From assembly GCF_000695095.2 (NCBI RefSeq), contig NZ_CP011454.1:1116001-1180000 (forward strand): a DNA stretch of 64,000 bases, in the 5' to 3' direction. A model generated the notes under the pieces. It was not told the DNA's origin. It searched no databases and saw nothing but the letters and a program-made list of their open reading frames with translations. How positions within the stretch are numbered: the stretch's first letter is position 1; each line of letters opens with the position of its first letter. The translations under genes and the position numbers were made by a program. Positions 46,126 through 54,215 of the stretch are shown here, piece after piece. This stretch comes from Gemmatimonas phototrophica. Its GTDB lineage: Bacteria > Gemmatimonadota > Gemmatimonadetes > Gemmatimonadales > Gemmatimonadaceae.

Positions 46126-47075
46126 GCGTCGTGGTGCGTTGGTGTTGGCGGCGACTTGTGGGCGCCCTGGGAGTGGTGGTACTGACGCCACTGCTGTTGC
46201 CGGCCGTGGCGCACGCGCAGCGCGGACGGCCGCGCGGCGGGGGCACCGAGGCCGTACGCCTCCTGGTCCGTCCCCGGGTTGGCGACACGCTGTACCTGCA
46301 GGTTGAGCAGACCGTGGAAGTGAGTGGCCGGAAGGTGGACGGGGCGCAGTCCAGCGTGCCGCCGGTTCTGCAGGGCAAGCGAGGTGCATCGCCTGCCCCC
46401 GAGTACGGTCCCCGGGTCAACCGGGCCAATACCCGGGTCACCAGGGTCCAGCTGTTTGCCCATTCGCTGGTCGAAGCGAGCGATCTGTCGGCCACCACCC
46501 TGTTGGCCACGACCGATTCCATCCGCATGTGGGCGGGTAATGCCGGCGATCCTGTGCGCCCCATGGTCGTTCCGGTGGAGGAGGACACGCGGTACGTGCG
46601 CGTGAAGGTCACGCCGGATGGGGCCATGCGCGTCAGTGATCCACCCACCGCACTGCCTCTGGGGGCTACGCTGGCTTCGGTCCCCGGCTTGCTCCCCGAT
46701 GGCCCCATCTCGGTAGGGAGTGAGTGGATGCGCGAAATGGTCCTGCCATCGCTGCCACTGGGGGCGTATCGGGCCGACGGCGTGGTGCAGGCGCGCCTCC
46801 GGCTTGATTCGCTCACAGGGGGAGGGCGTCAGGCGTGGATTTCGGTGTCCGGTGTGCTGCGTCGGGATGGGGCGGCCCGGGAACTCCCAACCGGCACGAG
46901 AGTGATTACCGCCGGCACCATGCGCGGCACCATGGTGGTGGACCGGACACGGGCATGGATTACCGATGCCCGGACGGTCATGGACGTGCAATCGGAAGTG
47001 GCCCCCGGGCCTGCCGGTGCCGGGACGCCCATGTTGCTCGATATCCGCATTGTCCAACGCGTCCGGGTGCGTTGA
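46122..47075 (+). CDS. Secreted protein embedded in the HerA-SbcDC cluster
   Basis: 317 residues from a GTG that overlaps the HerA stop (GTGA). The N-terminus is a signal peptide (RRLVGALGVVVLTPLLLPAVAHAQ). The mature part is beta-rich with repeated 'VGDTLYLQVEQTVEV', 'LPDGPISVGSEWMREMVLPSLPLG' and 'VLRRDGAARELPTGTRV' patterns like the DUF6263-type exported proteins; I do not recognise a definite family. Its location between cytoplasmic DNA-repair genes is unexpected. Confidence 0.7.
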   Translation: MSVVVRWCWRRLVGALGVVVLTPLLLPAVAHAQRGRPRGGGTEAVRLLVRPRVGDTLYLQVEQTVEVSGRKVDGAQSSVPPVLQGKRGASPAPEYGPRVNRANTRVTRVQLFAHSLVEASDLSATTLLATTDSIRMWAGNAGDPVRPMVVPVEEDTRYVRVKVTPDGAMRVSDPPTALPLGATLASVPGLLPDGPISVGSEWMREMVLPSLPLGAYRADGVVQARLRLDSLTGGGRQAWISVSGVLRRDGAARELPTGTRVITAGTMRGTMVVDRTRAWITDARTVMDVQSEVAPGPAGAGTPMLLDIRIVQRVRVR

Positions 47076-47121
47076 CGACCACCGCCGAACGGCGCCCCGG
47101 GGCGCCCGGTTAAGTTGTGGG

Positions 47122-48318
47122 ATGCGTATCGTCCATCTCGCCGACCTGCACCTTGGCTTCCGCCAATACCAGCGGCTGACGCCCGGCGGCATCAACCAGC
47201 GTGAAGCCGATGTGGCGGCCACCGTGCAGCGGGCCACCACGCACATCGTGGCGATCGCGCCGGAGCTCATCGTCATTGGCGGCGACATTTTTCACACCGT
47301 CCGTCCGTCCAATCCGGCCATTCTGCACGCATTCCGCGTGCTGATGCAGTTACGCGACCAATTGCCCGACACCCCCATCGTGATGGTGGCCGGCAATCAT
47401 GATGCGCCCCGGACCGCGGAGACCGGCTGCATTCTGCGCCTCTTCCGCGAAATCGGCGTGCATGTGGCCGATGCACAGGCGGAGCTGTTCACCTTTCCGG
47501 CCCGATCGCTGGCGGTTCTGGCCGTTCCCGATGTCCCGGGCATTGATCGGCCACCGCTACTGCCGCCGGACGGCTACACGCATCGTGTTCTGCTCTTGCA
47601 CGGCGAAGTCGCGGGACTGTTGCCGGCCCATGCGGCGTCGGCCGATCGCGCGGCCATTGAAATTCAGCCCGAAGAGTTGCACGCCGACCAGTGGAGTTAC
47701 GTGGCGTTGGGGCACTATCACGTGTATCGCGAAGTGGCCACTCGCGCCTATTACAGTGGTTCTCTGGACTACACCAGCAGCAATCCGTGGGGAGAGCTGC
47801 GCGAAGAGAAAGCGCAGGGGATCCCGGGCAAAGGCTTCATTGAGCACGATCTGGTCAGCGGTGCGCATCGGTTCCATCCGGTAGCCCCCTCGCGGCCGCT
47901 GCTTGACCTTGAGCCCATCGATGCCAGCGGCATGAGTGCTCAAGACCTCGATGGTGCCATTCGGGCCCGCGTGAATACCGCACCGGGGGGCATCGATGAT
48001 CGGGTCGTCCGTGTCACGGTGCGCAATGTGGCACGCCATATCGTGCGCGAGCTCGACCACGCGGCGCTGCGCGAGTATCGCAAGCGCGCGATGCATTTTC
48101 ATCTGGATACACGCCGTCCGGATCCGTTGCCGCGGCGCAAGGGAGACGGCGGGGGGGCAGGGAAGCGCGCGACACTCTCCGATATTGTGGCGGAGCAACT
48201 GCGCGAACGCGCGCTGCCCCCAGGCGTGGATCGCGAGCAGTTCGTGACGGTAGGGCTGCGCTATCTCAAGCAAGCGGAAGACGCCGCCATGGCCGCGCTG
48301 CCGGTGGTGGACGGCTGA
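47122..48318 (+). CDS. sbcD: SbcD/Mre11 nuclease subunit
   Basis: 398 residues, metallophosphatase exonuclease/endonuclease of the SbcCD (Mre11-Rad50) complex that trims DNA ends and hairpins. Metal-binding motifs in order: HLADLHLGF, IGGDIFH, VAGNHDAPR, LLLHGEVAG and YVALGHYHVY. The ATG at 47122 begins directly at motif I. The sequence is closer to the Mre11-type arrangement than to E. coli SbcD by eye. It is followed by sbcC after one base. Confidence 0.93.
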   Translation: MRIVHLADLHLGFRQYQRLTPGGINQREADVAATVQRATTHIVAIAPELIVIGGDIFHTVRPSNPAILHAFRVLMQLRDQLPDTPIVMVAGNHDAPRTAETGCILRLFREIGVHVADAQAELFTFPARSLAVLAVPDVPGIDRPPLLPPDGYTHRVLLLHGEVAGLLPAHAASADRAAIEIQPEELHADQWSYVALGHYHVYREVATRAYYSGSLDYTSSNPWGELREEKAQGIPGKGFIEHDLVSGAHRFHPVAPSRPLLDLEPIDASGMSAQDLDGAIRARVNTAPGGIDDRVVRVTVRNVARHIVRELDHAALREYRKRAMHFHLDTRRPDPLPRRKGDGGGAGKRATLSDIVAEQLRERALPPGVDREQFVTVGLRYLKQAEDAAMAALPVVDG

Positions 48319-48319
48319 T

Positions 48320-50815
48320 ATGCGACTTCTGTCTTTGCGACTGCAGAATTTTCGGCAACACGCCGACACGCACATCACGTTCGAACGCGGACTGACCGGC
48401 ATTATTGGCCCCAATGGGTCGGGCAAGTCCACGTTGCTGGAAGCCATTGCGTGGGCGCTGTACGGCAACCCTGCCGCCCGGGGGACGCGCGACAGCATCC
48501 GGTTTTCGCGCGCGGCGCCACGTTCTCCGGTGCGTGTGGAGCTGGCGTTTGAATTGGCGGGGCATCGCTATCGCGTGATTCGTGGGCTCACCAATGCCGA
48601 GGTGTATCTCGACGCCGGGGAGACCCCCATTGCCAACACGATTACCGGGGCAACGGAGCTGCTGCAGCGTCGGCTGGGGATGACGCGGGCCGAGTTTTTT
48701 CACACGTACTTCACGGGTCAGAAAGAGCTGGACATCATGGCGGCCCTTGGCGCCGCCGAACGCGCGCGCTTTTTGTCGCGGGTGCTGGGGTACGATCGCA
48801 TCAGTGGGGCCCAGGAGTTGGCGCGAGAACGTCGCCGGGCCATTCTGGCGGAGACCAATGGTCTCAAGCAGGGGATGCCGGATCCGGATGCCATCTGGCG
48901 CGCGGTCTCCGATGCCGAAGCCCGCGTGGCAGTGGCCCGTACCCGAGCGGCCGAAGCCGACGTGGCGCACCAGAGCGCTGCAGACAAGCTGACTGCACTG
49001 GTCCCGCGCTGGCAGGATGCGCAAGCGCAGCGCGACGCCCGGCAGCAGCTGGTGTCGGAGTTGCGCGTCGCCGAAAGCGAGGCGATGAGTTTTGCGCGCG
49101 ATGTGGAGCGACTGGATCGTGAGCTGGAGGCCATGGCCCAGGCGCACGAGGAGTTGCTGCCGCTGCGTGCGCAGATGACTGCGCTGCTCCCGGTGCGCGA
49201 GGCGTTGGTGGGGCAGGAGCAGCTGGCGGCGGCGGATGCCCGTCGGCAGGCCATGATGGAGCGCGTTGCGGCGTACGCTGAAGAAGACGCCAAGCTGTCC
49301 GAGCGTGCGGCTCGTCTGGAGAGTGCGCCGGCGCTCGAAGTTGACACCACCGCACAACTGCTGACACTGCGCAATGCTCTTGCCGAGGCCGAGCGGACCC
49401 TCAGTCAGGAGCGCGATTTGTGGTCGCGTGACCGGCAGGCGGCCGAGACGCGTCTCGAGACATTGCGGACGCAGTACGCCGAACTCACACGGCAGCGCGA
49501 AACGCTCGAAGGACTGGGCGAACAGAGCCCCTGTCCCACCTGCGGGCGGCCGCTGGGCACCAATTTTCACACGGTGCTGGATCAGCTCACGGAGCAGATC
49601 GAAACCTTACGGGTGGACGGCAACTACTATCGTCAGCGCACCGAGCAATTGACCGCGCTGCCGGCGGCTATTGAAGCGCTGGAGGAATCGCGGCGTACGG
49701 CGCAGGGGGAAGTGGCCGCTGCCGAGCGGCGGTTGCAGCGGATCCAGGATGCCATTGCCGAAGCGGCGCGCCTTTCCGAACAGCGGGCGCAGGTGACGCT
49801 GCGGTTGCAGGAGGCCACTGCGCAGCTGGCGCTGCTCCCTTCCGGATATGATGCCGCGCAGCACGCCGCCTTGCGTGCCGACGCAGCACGGTTGCAGGAA
49901 CTGGAGAACCGGGTGGCGCGGGTGAGTGGTCTCGTGGACCGGGAAGTGGCCGCGCGCTCAGAGCGCACCCGTGTGCTGGTCGCCCGCGACAGTGCACGAG
50001 CCCGGATGATGTCACTCGAGACACAGCAGGCGGCGTTGGGGATGGACGATGGGACGTACGCCAGTGTACGGGACGCCTACGACACGGCGGCGGCCGAAGG
50101 TCGCCGGGCGGAACTGGAGGCGCTGGCCGCGTCCGGCGAAGCGGAGCGCGCTCGCGCCGCGCTCGACGTGGCGGAACAGGGGCGCCGCGACCTGGCGCGG
50201 TTGCAGGGGACGTTGGATACGCTGGATACGGAGAAACGCCTGCATGATGAACTGGATCGCGCGCTCACGGATCTTCGCACCGATCTGAATTTTCAGCTCC
50301 GCCCGGAATTGGCCGACATCGCCAGTCGCTTTCTGGATGACCTTACCGACGGCCGGTATACCCATCTCGAATTCGATGAGGAGTACCGACTGCTGGTTCT
50401 GGAAGATGGTTTGCCGAAACCCGTGATCTCCGGTGGCGAAGAAGACCTGTGCAACCTGGTGCTCCGTCTCGCGATTTCGCAGATGATTGCCGAGCGGGCG
50501 GGGCAGGCATTCTCGCTGCTGATCCTGGACGAAGTGTTCGGGTCGCTGGACGAAACGCGGCGGGCCAACGTGGTGGAGTTGTTGCGCAAGCTCAATGATC
50601 GATTTGAGCAGGTCATTGTCATCACGCATATCGAACAGGTGCGTGAGGGGCTGGACCGGGTATTGCTGGTGCACTTTGATGAGACCCGGGGATGCAGTGT
50701 CGTCACCGGCGGCGTACGTTTGCCCGTCGAAGATGCGCTGGGAGGAGACGCGCAGGCTGCGCTCCCGTTGTTGGACGATGAGAGCGAGGATCCGCTCTCC
50801 CTTGCCGAGGCGTAA
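48320..50815 (+). CDS. sbcC: SbcC/Rad50 ATPase subunit
   Basis: 831 residues. Walker A IIGPNGSGKSTLLEAIAW at the N-terminus, two long coiled coils flanking a zinc hook (SPCPTCGRPLG, about residue 410), ABC signature VISGGEEDLCNLVLRLAIS and Walker B FSLLILDEVFGSLDE at the C-terminus. Shorter coiled coils than E. coli SbcC (1048 residues), nearer the archaeal Rad50 length. ATP-driven partner of SbcD that tethers DNA ends. Confidence 0.94.
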   Translation: MRLLSLRLQNFRQHADTHITFERGLTGIIGPNGSGKSTLLEAIAWALYGNPAARGTRDSIRFSRAAPRSPVRVELAFELAGHRYRVIRGLTNAEVYLDAGETPIANTITGATELLQRRLGMTRAEFFHTYFTGQKELDIMAALGAAERARFLSRVLGYDRISGAQELARERRRAILAETNGLKQGMPDPDAIWRAVSDAEARVAVARTRAAEADVAHQSAADKLTALVPRWQDAQAQRDARQQLVSELRVAESEAMSFARDVERLDRELEAMAQAHEELLPLRAQMTALLPVREALVGQEQLAAADARRQAMMERVAAYAEEDAKLSERAARLESAPALEVDTTAQLLTLRNALAEAERTLSQERDLWSRDRQAAETRLETLRTQYAELTRQRETLEGLGEQSPCPTCGRPLGTNFHTVLDQLTEQIETLRVDGNYYRQRTEQLTALPAAIEALEESRRTAQGEVAAAERRLQRIQDAIAEAARLSEQRAQVTLRLQEATAQLALLPSGYDAAQHAALRADAARLQELENRVARVSGLVDREVAARSERTRVLVARDSARARMMSLETQQAALGMDDGTYASVRDAYDTAAAEGRRAELEALAASGEAERARAALDVAEQGRRDLARLQGTLDTLDTEKRLHDELDRALTDLRTDLNFQLRPELADIASRFLDDLTDGRYTHLEFDEEYRLLVLEDGLPKPVISGGEEDLCNLVLRLAISQMIAERAGQAFSLLILDEVFGSLDETRRANVVELLRKLNDRFEQVIVITHIEQVREGLDRVLLVHFDETRGCSVVTGGVRLPVEDALGGDAQAALPLLDDESEDPLSLAEA

Positions 50816-50818
50816 GTG

Positions 50819-51796
50819 ATGACCGTAACCTCCCGCCCGTATCGCAGCGCCCGTCCCGTGGAAGGCCCGTTCGTGGCCGCAACGAGCGACATCCCGCAGC
50901 TCAATGAGGTGTTCACCGAGGCGTTTACGGAGCGCTACCGCAAGGACGGCATGACCGGGGTGCGGGTGCCGCCGCTCAATCCATCCATTTGGCAGTACGC
51001 CATTGAAGATGCCGGTGACGGTGCCCTCTGCTGGCGTGATGAGCGTGGGCGGGTGGTGGCGTTCAACATGGCGCACCATTCCGGTACGGAAGGATGGATG
51101 GGGCCGCTGTGTGTCCGGCCTGATCAGCAGGGCGTGGGGCTGGGGAAGATCATTGTGCAGAGCGGCATGCGTTGGTTGCGCCAGCAGCAGGCCCGCGTGA
51201 TTGGGCTGGAGACGATGCCCCGCACCATGGACAACATCGGGTTCTACTCCAACCTGGGCTTCGTGCCCGGGCACCTCACGGTCACGCTGACGCTGGAGGC
51301 TGCCGCCGGCGACCACCGTCCGCGGCTTCTGTCCCAACTGTCGGCGTCAGACAAGAACCTGACCATGCAGGCGTGCCTGGCGCTTACGGCGCGGGTCATG
51401 CCGGGCTACGACTTCACCCGGGAGATCGAAATTACGGATCGGCTTGGGCTCGGCGACACGCTGCTCCTGGGGACACCGGAGGCACCGACGGGTTTTGCGG
51501 TGTGCCACACGGCGCCGCTGGTGGAGGGGCGTAATCGCGATGAGCTCCGGGTGCTGAAGCTGGTGTTGGCCCGCCGCGCGGAGCTCCCGCTCATGATGGG
51601 CGCGCTCACGGAACTGGCCCGCCGGTCCGGAACGCGTCGGCTGGCGGTCAGGCTGCAAGGGGACTATCCGGAGGCGTATCGCACGCTCGTCGCGCTGGGC
51701 GCTCGCGTGCGGTGGACCGACCTGCGCATGAGCGCGCATGGCTGGAACGAAGTCCCACCCAGCGACGGAATGGTACTGTCGAACTGGGAGATCTGA
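50819..51796 (+). CDS. GNAT-family N-acetyltransferase
   Basis: 325 residues from the ATG at 50819 (a GTG sits at 50816). The GNAT acetyl-CoA motif is GPLCVRPDQQGVGLGKIIVQSGMRW, with a following 'IGFYSNLGFVPGHLTV'. The C-terminal 150 residues form a second, GNAT-like domain without a clear acetyl-CoA loop. The substrate is unknown. It follows sbcC by three bases and may be co-transcribed with it. Confidence 0.85.
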   Translation: MTVTSRPYRSARPVEGPFVAATSDIPQLNEVFTEAFTERYRKDGMTGVRVPPLNPSIWQYAIEDAGDGALCWRDERGRVVAFNMAHHSGTEGWMGPLCVRPDQQGVGLGKIIVQSGMRWLRQQQARVIGLETMPRTMDNIGFYSNLGFVPGHLTVTLTLEAAAGDHRPRLLSQLSASDKNLTMQACLALTARVMPGYDFTREIEITDRLGLGDTLLLGTPEAPTGFAVCHTAPLVEGRNRDELRVLKLVLARRAELPLMMGALTELARRSGTRRLAVRLQGDYPEAYRTLVALGARVRWTDLRMSAHGWNEVPPSDGMVLSNWEI

Positions 51797-51803
51797 CCCG
51801 CGG

Positions 51804-51971
51804 TTACTTGCTGGCCGGGCCGCTGGGGGTATCCCGAACGACCATGCGCCAAATGATCAGAAATACTCCTGCGGTGAGCAGCAGGTGTACCCAGCCCGGG
51901 GCTTCCGTGGCTACAGTGAGCCCGCCCCAGACCACGAGCATCACGATTCCAGCGAGTAGAGTGAGGTCCAT
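51804..51971 (-). CDS. Small two-helix membrane protein (DUF5670-like)
   Basis: 55 residues from the ATG at 51971. Two hydrophobic helices (LLAGIVMLVVWGGLTVA and VHLLLTAGVFLIIWRMVV) are linked by a short loop, and the protein ends in a polar tail. This matches the pattern of small DUF5670/lmo0937-type membrane proteins. Function unknown. Confidence 0.6.
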   Translation of the reverse strand: MDLTLLAGIVMLVVWGGLTVATEAPGWVHLLLTAGVFLIIWRMVVRDTPSGPASK

Positions 51972-51995
51972 GACACAATCTACTCGATTTTGCGA

Positions 51996-52024
51996 TTGCG
52001 CGTTCCGTGACGCCACCCTACACT
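51996..52024 (+). promoter_or_regulatory. Predicted sigma-70-type promoter
   Basis: TTGCGC, 17-bp spacer, TACACT. It would start transcription near 52031, inside the 377-nt gap before the pterin genes. Confidence 0.5.
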
Positions 52025-52030
52025 ACGCGT

Positions 52031-52233
52031 CGTTATCGTAGTTGCGGGGCGGAGAGGATTTACTTCTTGAGCCGATAAGTCCTCAGAGAGGATTCAATAA
52101 ACGGGTGAACGTCATGCCCCAGTGCGGGGAAGGCGACAGCGCGGTGAGAGTCTCATTTTTTTCTTTGGGCTTCAAGATCACCCTCTTCGTTCCCGTTCCT
52201 TCGCAAAAGCCCCGCCCTTGTGGCGGGGCTTTT
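52031..52233 (+). ncRNA. Candidate small RNA or attenuated leader
   Basis: About 200 nt bounded by a promoter-like sequence and a strong terminator, with no plausible coding sequence. Visible stems: AGTCCTC-AGA-GAGGATT, GCCCC-AGT-GCGGGG and several longer-range pairs (TTGCG with CGCAA, AACGGG with CCCGTT). It could be a stand-alone RNA (length fits 6S RNA, but I cannot confirm its bubble) or a leader for the pterin genes. I recognise no riboswitch consensus. Confidence 0.4.
52205..52233 (+). terminator. Strong intrinsic terminator upstream of the pterin genes
   Basis: Perfect 12-bp arms AAAAGCCCCGCC and GGCGGGGCTTTT with loop CTTGT, ending TTTTG. Confidence 0.85.
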
Positions 52234-52268
52234 GTGCGTCGTGGCCTCGGAGTGGCGGGGGGGCTCCC

Positions 52269-52343
52269 GTCAAGGCGTTTCACCGGTCCCAGAGCCGCCG
52301 TGGCGGTGGCCAACGGAACCATTTGACCGGCCGGCGCCTTGAC
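52269..52343 (+). promoter_or_regulatory. Structured 5' leader closing beside the ptpS start
   Basis: GTCAAGGCG (52269-52277) and CGCCTTGAC (52335-52343) are perfect 9-bp complements. The second arm lies 5 nt before the start codon of the first pterin gene. Inside are a CCGCC-GT-GGCGG hairpin and GGTCC/GGAACC partial pairs. The closing stem would hide the translation start, as in a translational riboswitch. No known riboswitch is recognised. Confidence 0.45.
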
Positions 52344-52348
52344 TAAGC

Positions 52349-52762
52349 ATGCCAATCGTCACCGTGACGCGCCGCCTGCGCTTCAACGCGGCGCACCGCG
52401 TTCATAATCCGGCCTTGTCCGACACCGAAAACACCCGGCTCTTCGGCAAGTGCAATAATCCCAACTGGCACGGCCACAACTACGAGCTGGAAGTGTCAGT
52501 GCGTGGGCCCGTGGATGACCGGACGGGGTACGTCATTGATCTGGGGCAGCTGCGCGACGTCGTGGAACGCGAGGTGATCGACCAGACCGACCACCGCAAC
52601 TTCAACATCGACGTCCCATATATGCAGGGGATCAACCCCACGACGGAGAATGTGGTGGTGGCCATGTGGCGGGTGCTCGCACCGGCAATTGCCCCGGCGC
52701 AACTGATCCGCCTGCGGCTCTGGGAAACCGAAAACAATTATGTCGACTACGATGGGGAGTAA
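52349..52762 (+). CDS. 6-pyruvoyltetrahydropterin synthase (eukaryote-like PTPS)
   Basis: 137 residues. Converts dihydroneopterin triphosphate to 6-pyruvoyltetrahydropterin. Zinc ligands are H16 in FNAAH and H41, H43 in the motif [15 protein letters not shown], with catalytic Cys35. The CNNPNxHGHNY form and the later blocks [21 protein letters not shown] and [13 protein letters not shown] follow the animal PTPS closely and differ from the QueD motif CxxxHGH. A queuosine-type (QueD) role is therefore less likely than biopterin synthesis. Followed by folE after 4 nt. Confidence 0.88.
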   Translation: MPIVTVTRRLRFNAAHRVHNPALSDTENTRLFGKCNNPNWHGHNYELEVSVRGPVDDRTGYVIDLGQLRDVVEREVIDQTDHRNFNIDVPYMQGINPTTENVVVAMWRVLAPAIAPAQLIRLRLWETENNYVDYDGE

Positions 52763-52766
52763 GAAC

Positions 52767-53414
52767 GTGATCCGACCGGTGAGCACCGTAGCATCTGGCC
52801 GTGCGGCTGTCAGTGTGGTGGCCCCCGACGACTTTGCCGTGGATGGCAACCTCGTGGAATACGAAACCATGGTCCGCCGGCAGCTCGAGCTGATGGGCGA
52901 GGATCCTGAGCGCGACGGCCTGCTGAAGACGCCGAGTCGCGTGGCCAAGGCCATGATGTGGCTGACCCGTGGCTACGACCAGACGGCGGCGGAAGTCATT
53001 GGTGATGCGCTGTTCGAGGAGAATCACGAGAACATGGTCATGGTGCGCGACATCGAGATGTATTCGATGTGTGAGCATCACATGTTGCCCTTCTTCGGCA
53101 AGGTGCACATTGCGTACATCCCGAATGGCAAGATCGTCGGGTTGTCGAAGCTGCCGCGGGTGGTCGAGGTGTTTGCCCGTCGCCTGCAGGTGCAGGAACG
53201 GTTGGGCGAGCAGATCGCCAATGCCCTCGAAGAAACGTTGCAGCCCAAGGGGGTTGGCGTGGTCATCGAGGCCGTGCACTTGTGCATGATGATGCGCGGT
53301 GTGGAGAAGCAGAGTTCGCGCACGATCACGTCCAGCATGCGCGGCTTGTTTCGCGACGATTCCAAGACGCGCAGTGAGTTCCTCCGTCTGGCGCATTCTC
53401 CCACGTCATACTGA
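52767..53414 (+). CDS. folE: GTP cyclohydrolase I
   Basis: Makes dihydroneopterin triphosphate from GTP, the substrate of the adjacent PTPS. 215 residues from the GTG at 52767, which has GGGGAG seven bases upstream; an ATG at 52740 overlapping ptpS is the alternative. Motifs: [38 protein letters not shown] with zinc ligands Cys and His, [19 protein letters not shown], and the second zinc Cys in [10 protein letters not shown]. Shared with the folate route. Confidence 0.95.
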   Translation: MIRPVSTVASGRAAVSVVAPDDFAVDGNLVEYETMVRRQLELMGEDPERDGLLKTPSRVAKAMMWLTRGYDQTAAEVIGDALFEENHENMVMVRDIEMYSMCEHHMLPFFGKVHIAYIPNGKIVGLSKLPRVVEVFARRLQVQERLGEQIANALEETLQPKGVGVVIEAVHLCMMMRGVEKQSSRTITSSMRGLFRDDSKTRSEFLRLAHSPTSY

Positions 53415-53443
53415 TCCCAGCCGCCTGCGGCGCCGGAGCGCTC

Positions 53444-54157
53444 ATGGTGCTGACTGGCCGTTCGGCCCTTGTTACCGGCGCCTCGCGCGGCATTGGCCGT
53501 GCCGTCGCCAGCGCCCTCGCCCTGGCGGGGGCGCGAGTGTTTCTGCTGGCACGATCGGCGACGGACTTGCGCGCGCTGGCGGCGCAGTTGGGGGCGCTGG
53601 CCAGCGCGCACCCCTGCGATGTGACTGATGCGGCGCACGTGGACGCCGTAATGGCGCAGCTGTTCGAGCAAACCGGTGGCTCGCTCGATATTCTGGTGAA
53701 CAACGCCGGGACGTTTCCGTTGGCATCCATTGCGGATACCCCGCCAGCACTCTTCGAGCAGACGCTGGCCGCCAATCTGGCGGCGCCGTTCCGGCTGCTC
53801 CACGCCGTCTTGCCGGCCATGAGAGCGCATGGTCGTGGACATGTGGTGACCATGGGATCGGCGGCGGACCGTCGCATCTTTGGCGGCAACGGCGCGTATT
53901 CCGCCAGCAAGTTCGGCGCGCGTGCGCTGCATGAGGTGCTGCGGGAAGAATGCGCGGGGAGCGGCATCCGCACCACGCTGGTGTCCCCTGCTGCGACCGA
54001 TACCCCCATCTGGGATCCGGTTGACCCGGACAACACGCCCGGGTTCCCGCCGCGGGCCAGCATGCTGCACCCCGACGATGTGGCTGATGCGGTCATCTGG
54101 GCGGTCACACGACCCCCGCACGTCAACGTGGACGAACTCCGCATCAGTCGCGCCTGA
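53444..54157 (+). CDS. Short-chain dehydrogenase/reductase, sepiapterin-reductase candidate
   Basis: 237 residues, NAD(P)-dependent classical SDR: TGASRGIG cofactor loop (11-18), LVNNAG, and the catalytic YSASK preceded by a MGSAADRR serine. The C-terminus runs to DELRISRA. A basic residue after the glycine loop (SRGIGR) and an Arg near the end of strand 2 (LLARSATD) favour NADPH. Its place directly after ptpS and folE suggests it reduces 6-pyruvoyltetrahydropterin to tetrahydrobiopterin; SDR specificity cannot be read from sequence alone. Confidence 0.8.
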   Translation: MVLTGRSALVTGASRGIGRAVASALALAGARVFLLARSATDLRALAAQLGALASAHPCDVTDAAHVDAVMAQLFEQTGGSLDILVNNAGTFPLASIADTPPALFEQTLAANLAAPFRLLHAVLPAMRAHGRGHVVTMGSAADRRIFGGNGAYSASKFGARALHEVLREECAGSGIRTTLVSPAATDTPIWDPVDPDNTPGFPPRASMLHPDDVADAVIWAVTRPPHVNVDELRISRA

Positions 54158-54215
54158 CCGCCGGCGCGGGCCCGCCGCGGTGCTGGCAAAACGGCCCGCG
54201 GCGCTATCTTTGGGC

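Noticed and set aside
43070-50815. Calling the HerA cluster a known anti-phage system
   Set aside because: No Sir2, DUF4297 or other defence partner is present, and neighbours are housekeeping repair genes, so resection is the simpler reading.
52349-52762. QueD (queuosine) assignment
   Set aside because: The active-site motif is the animal-like CNNPNxHGH form rather than CxxxHGH, and no queC, queE or queF is adjacent.
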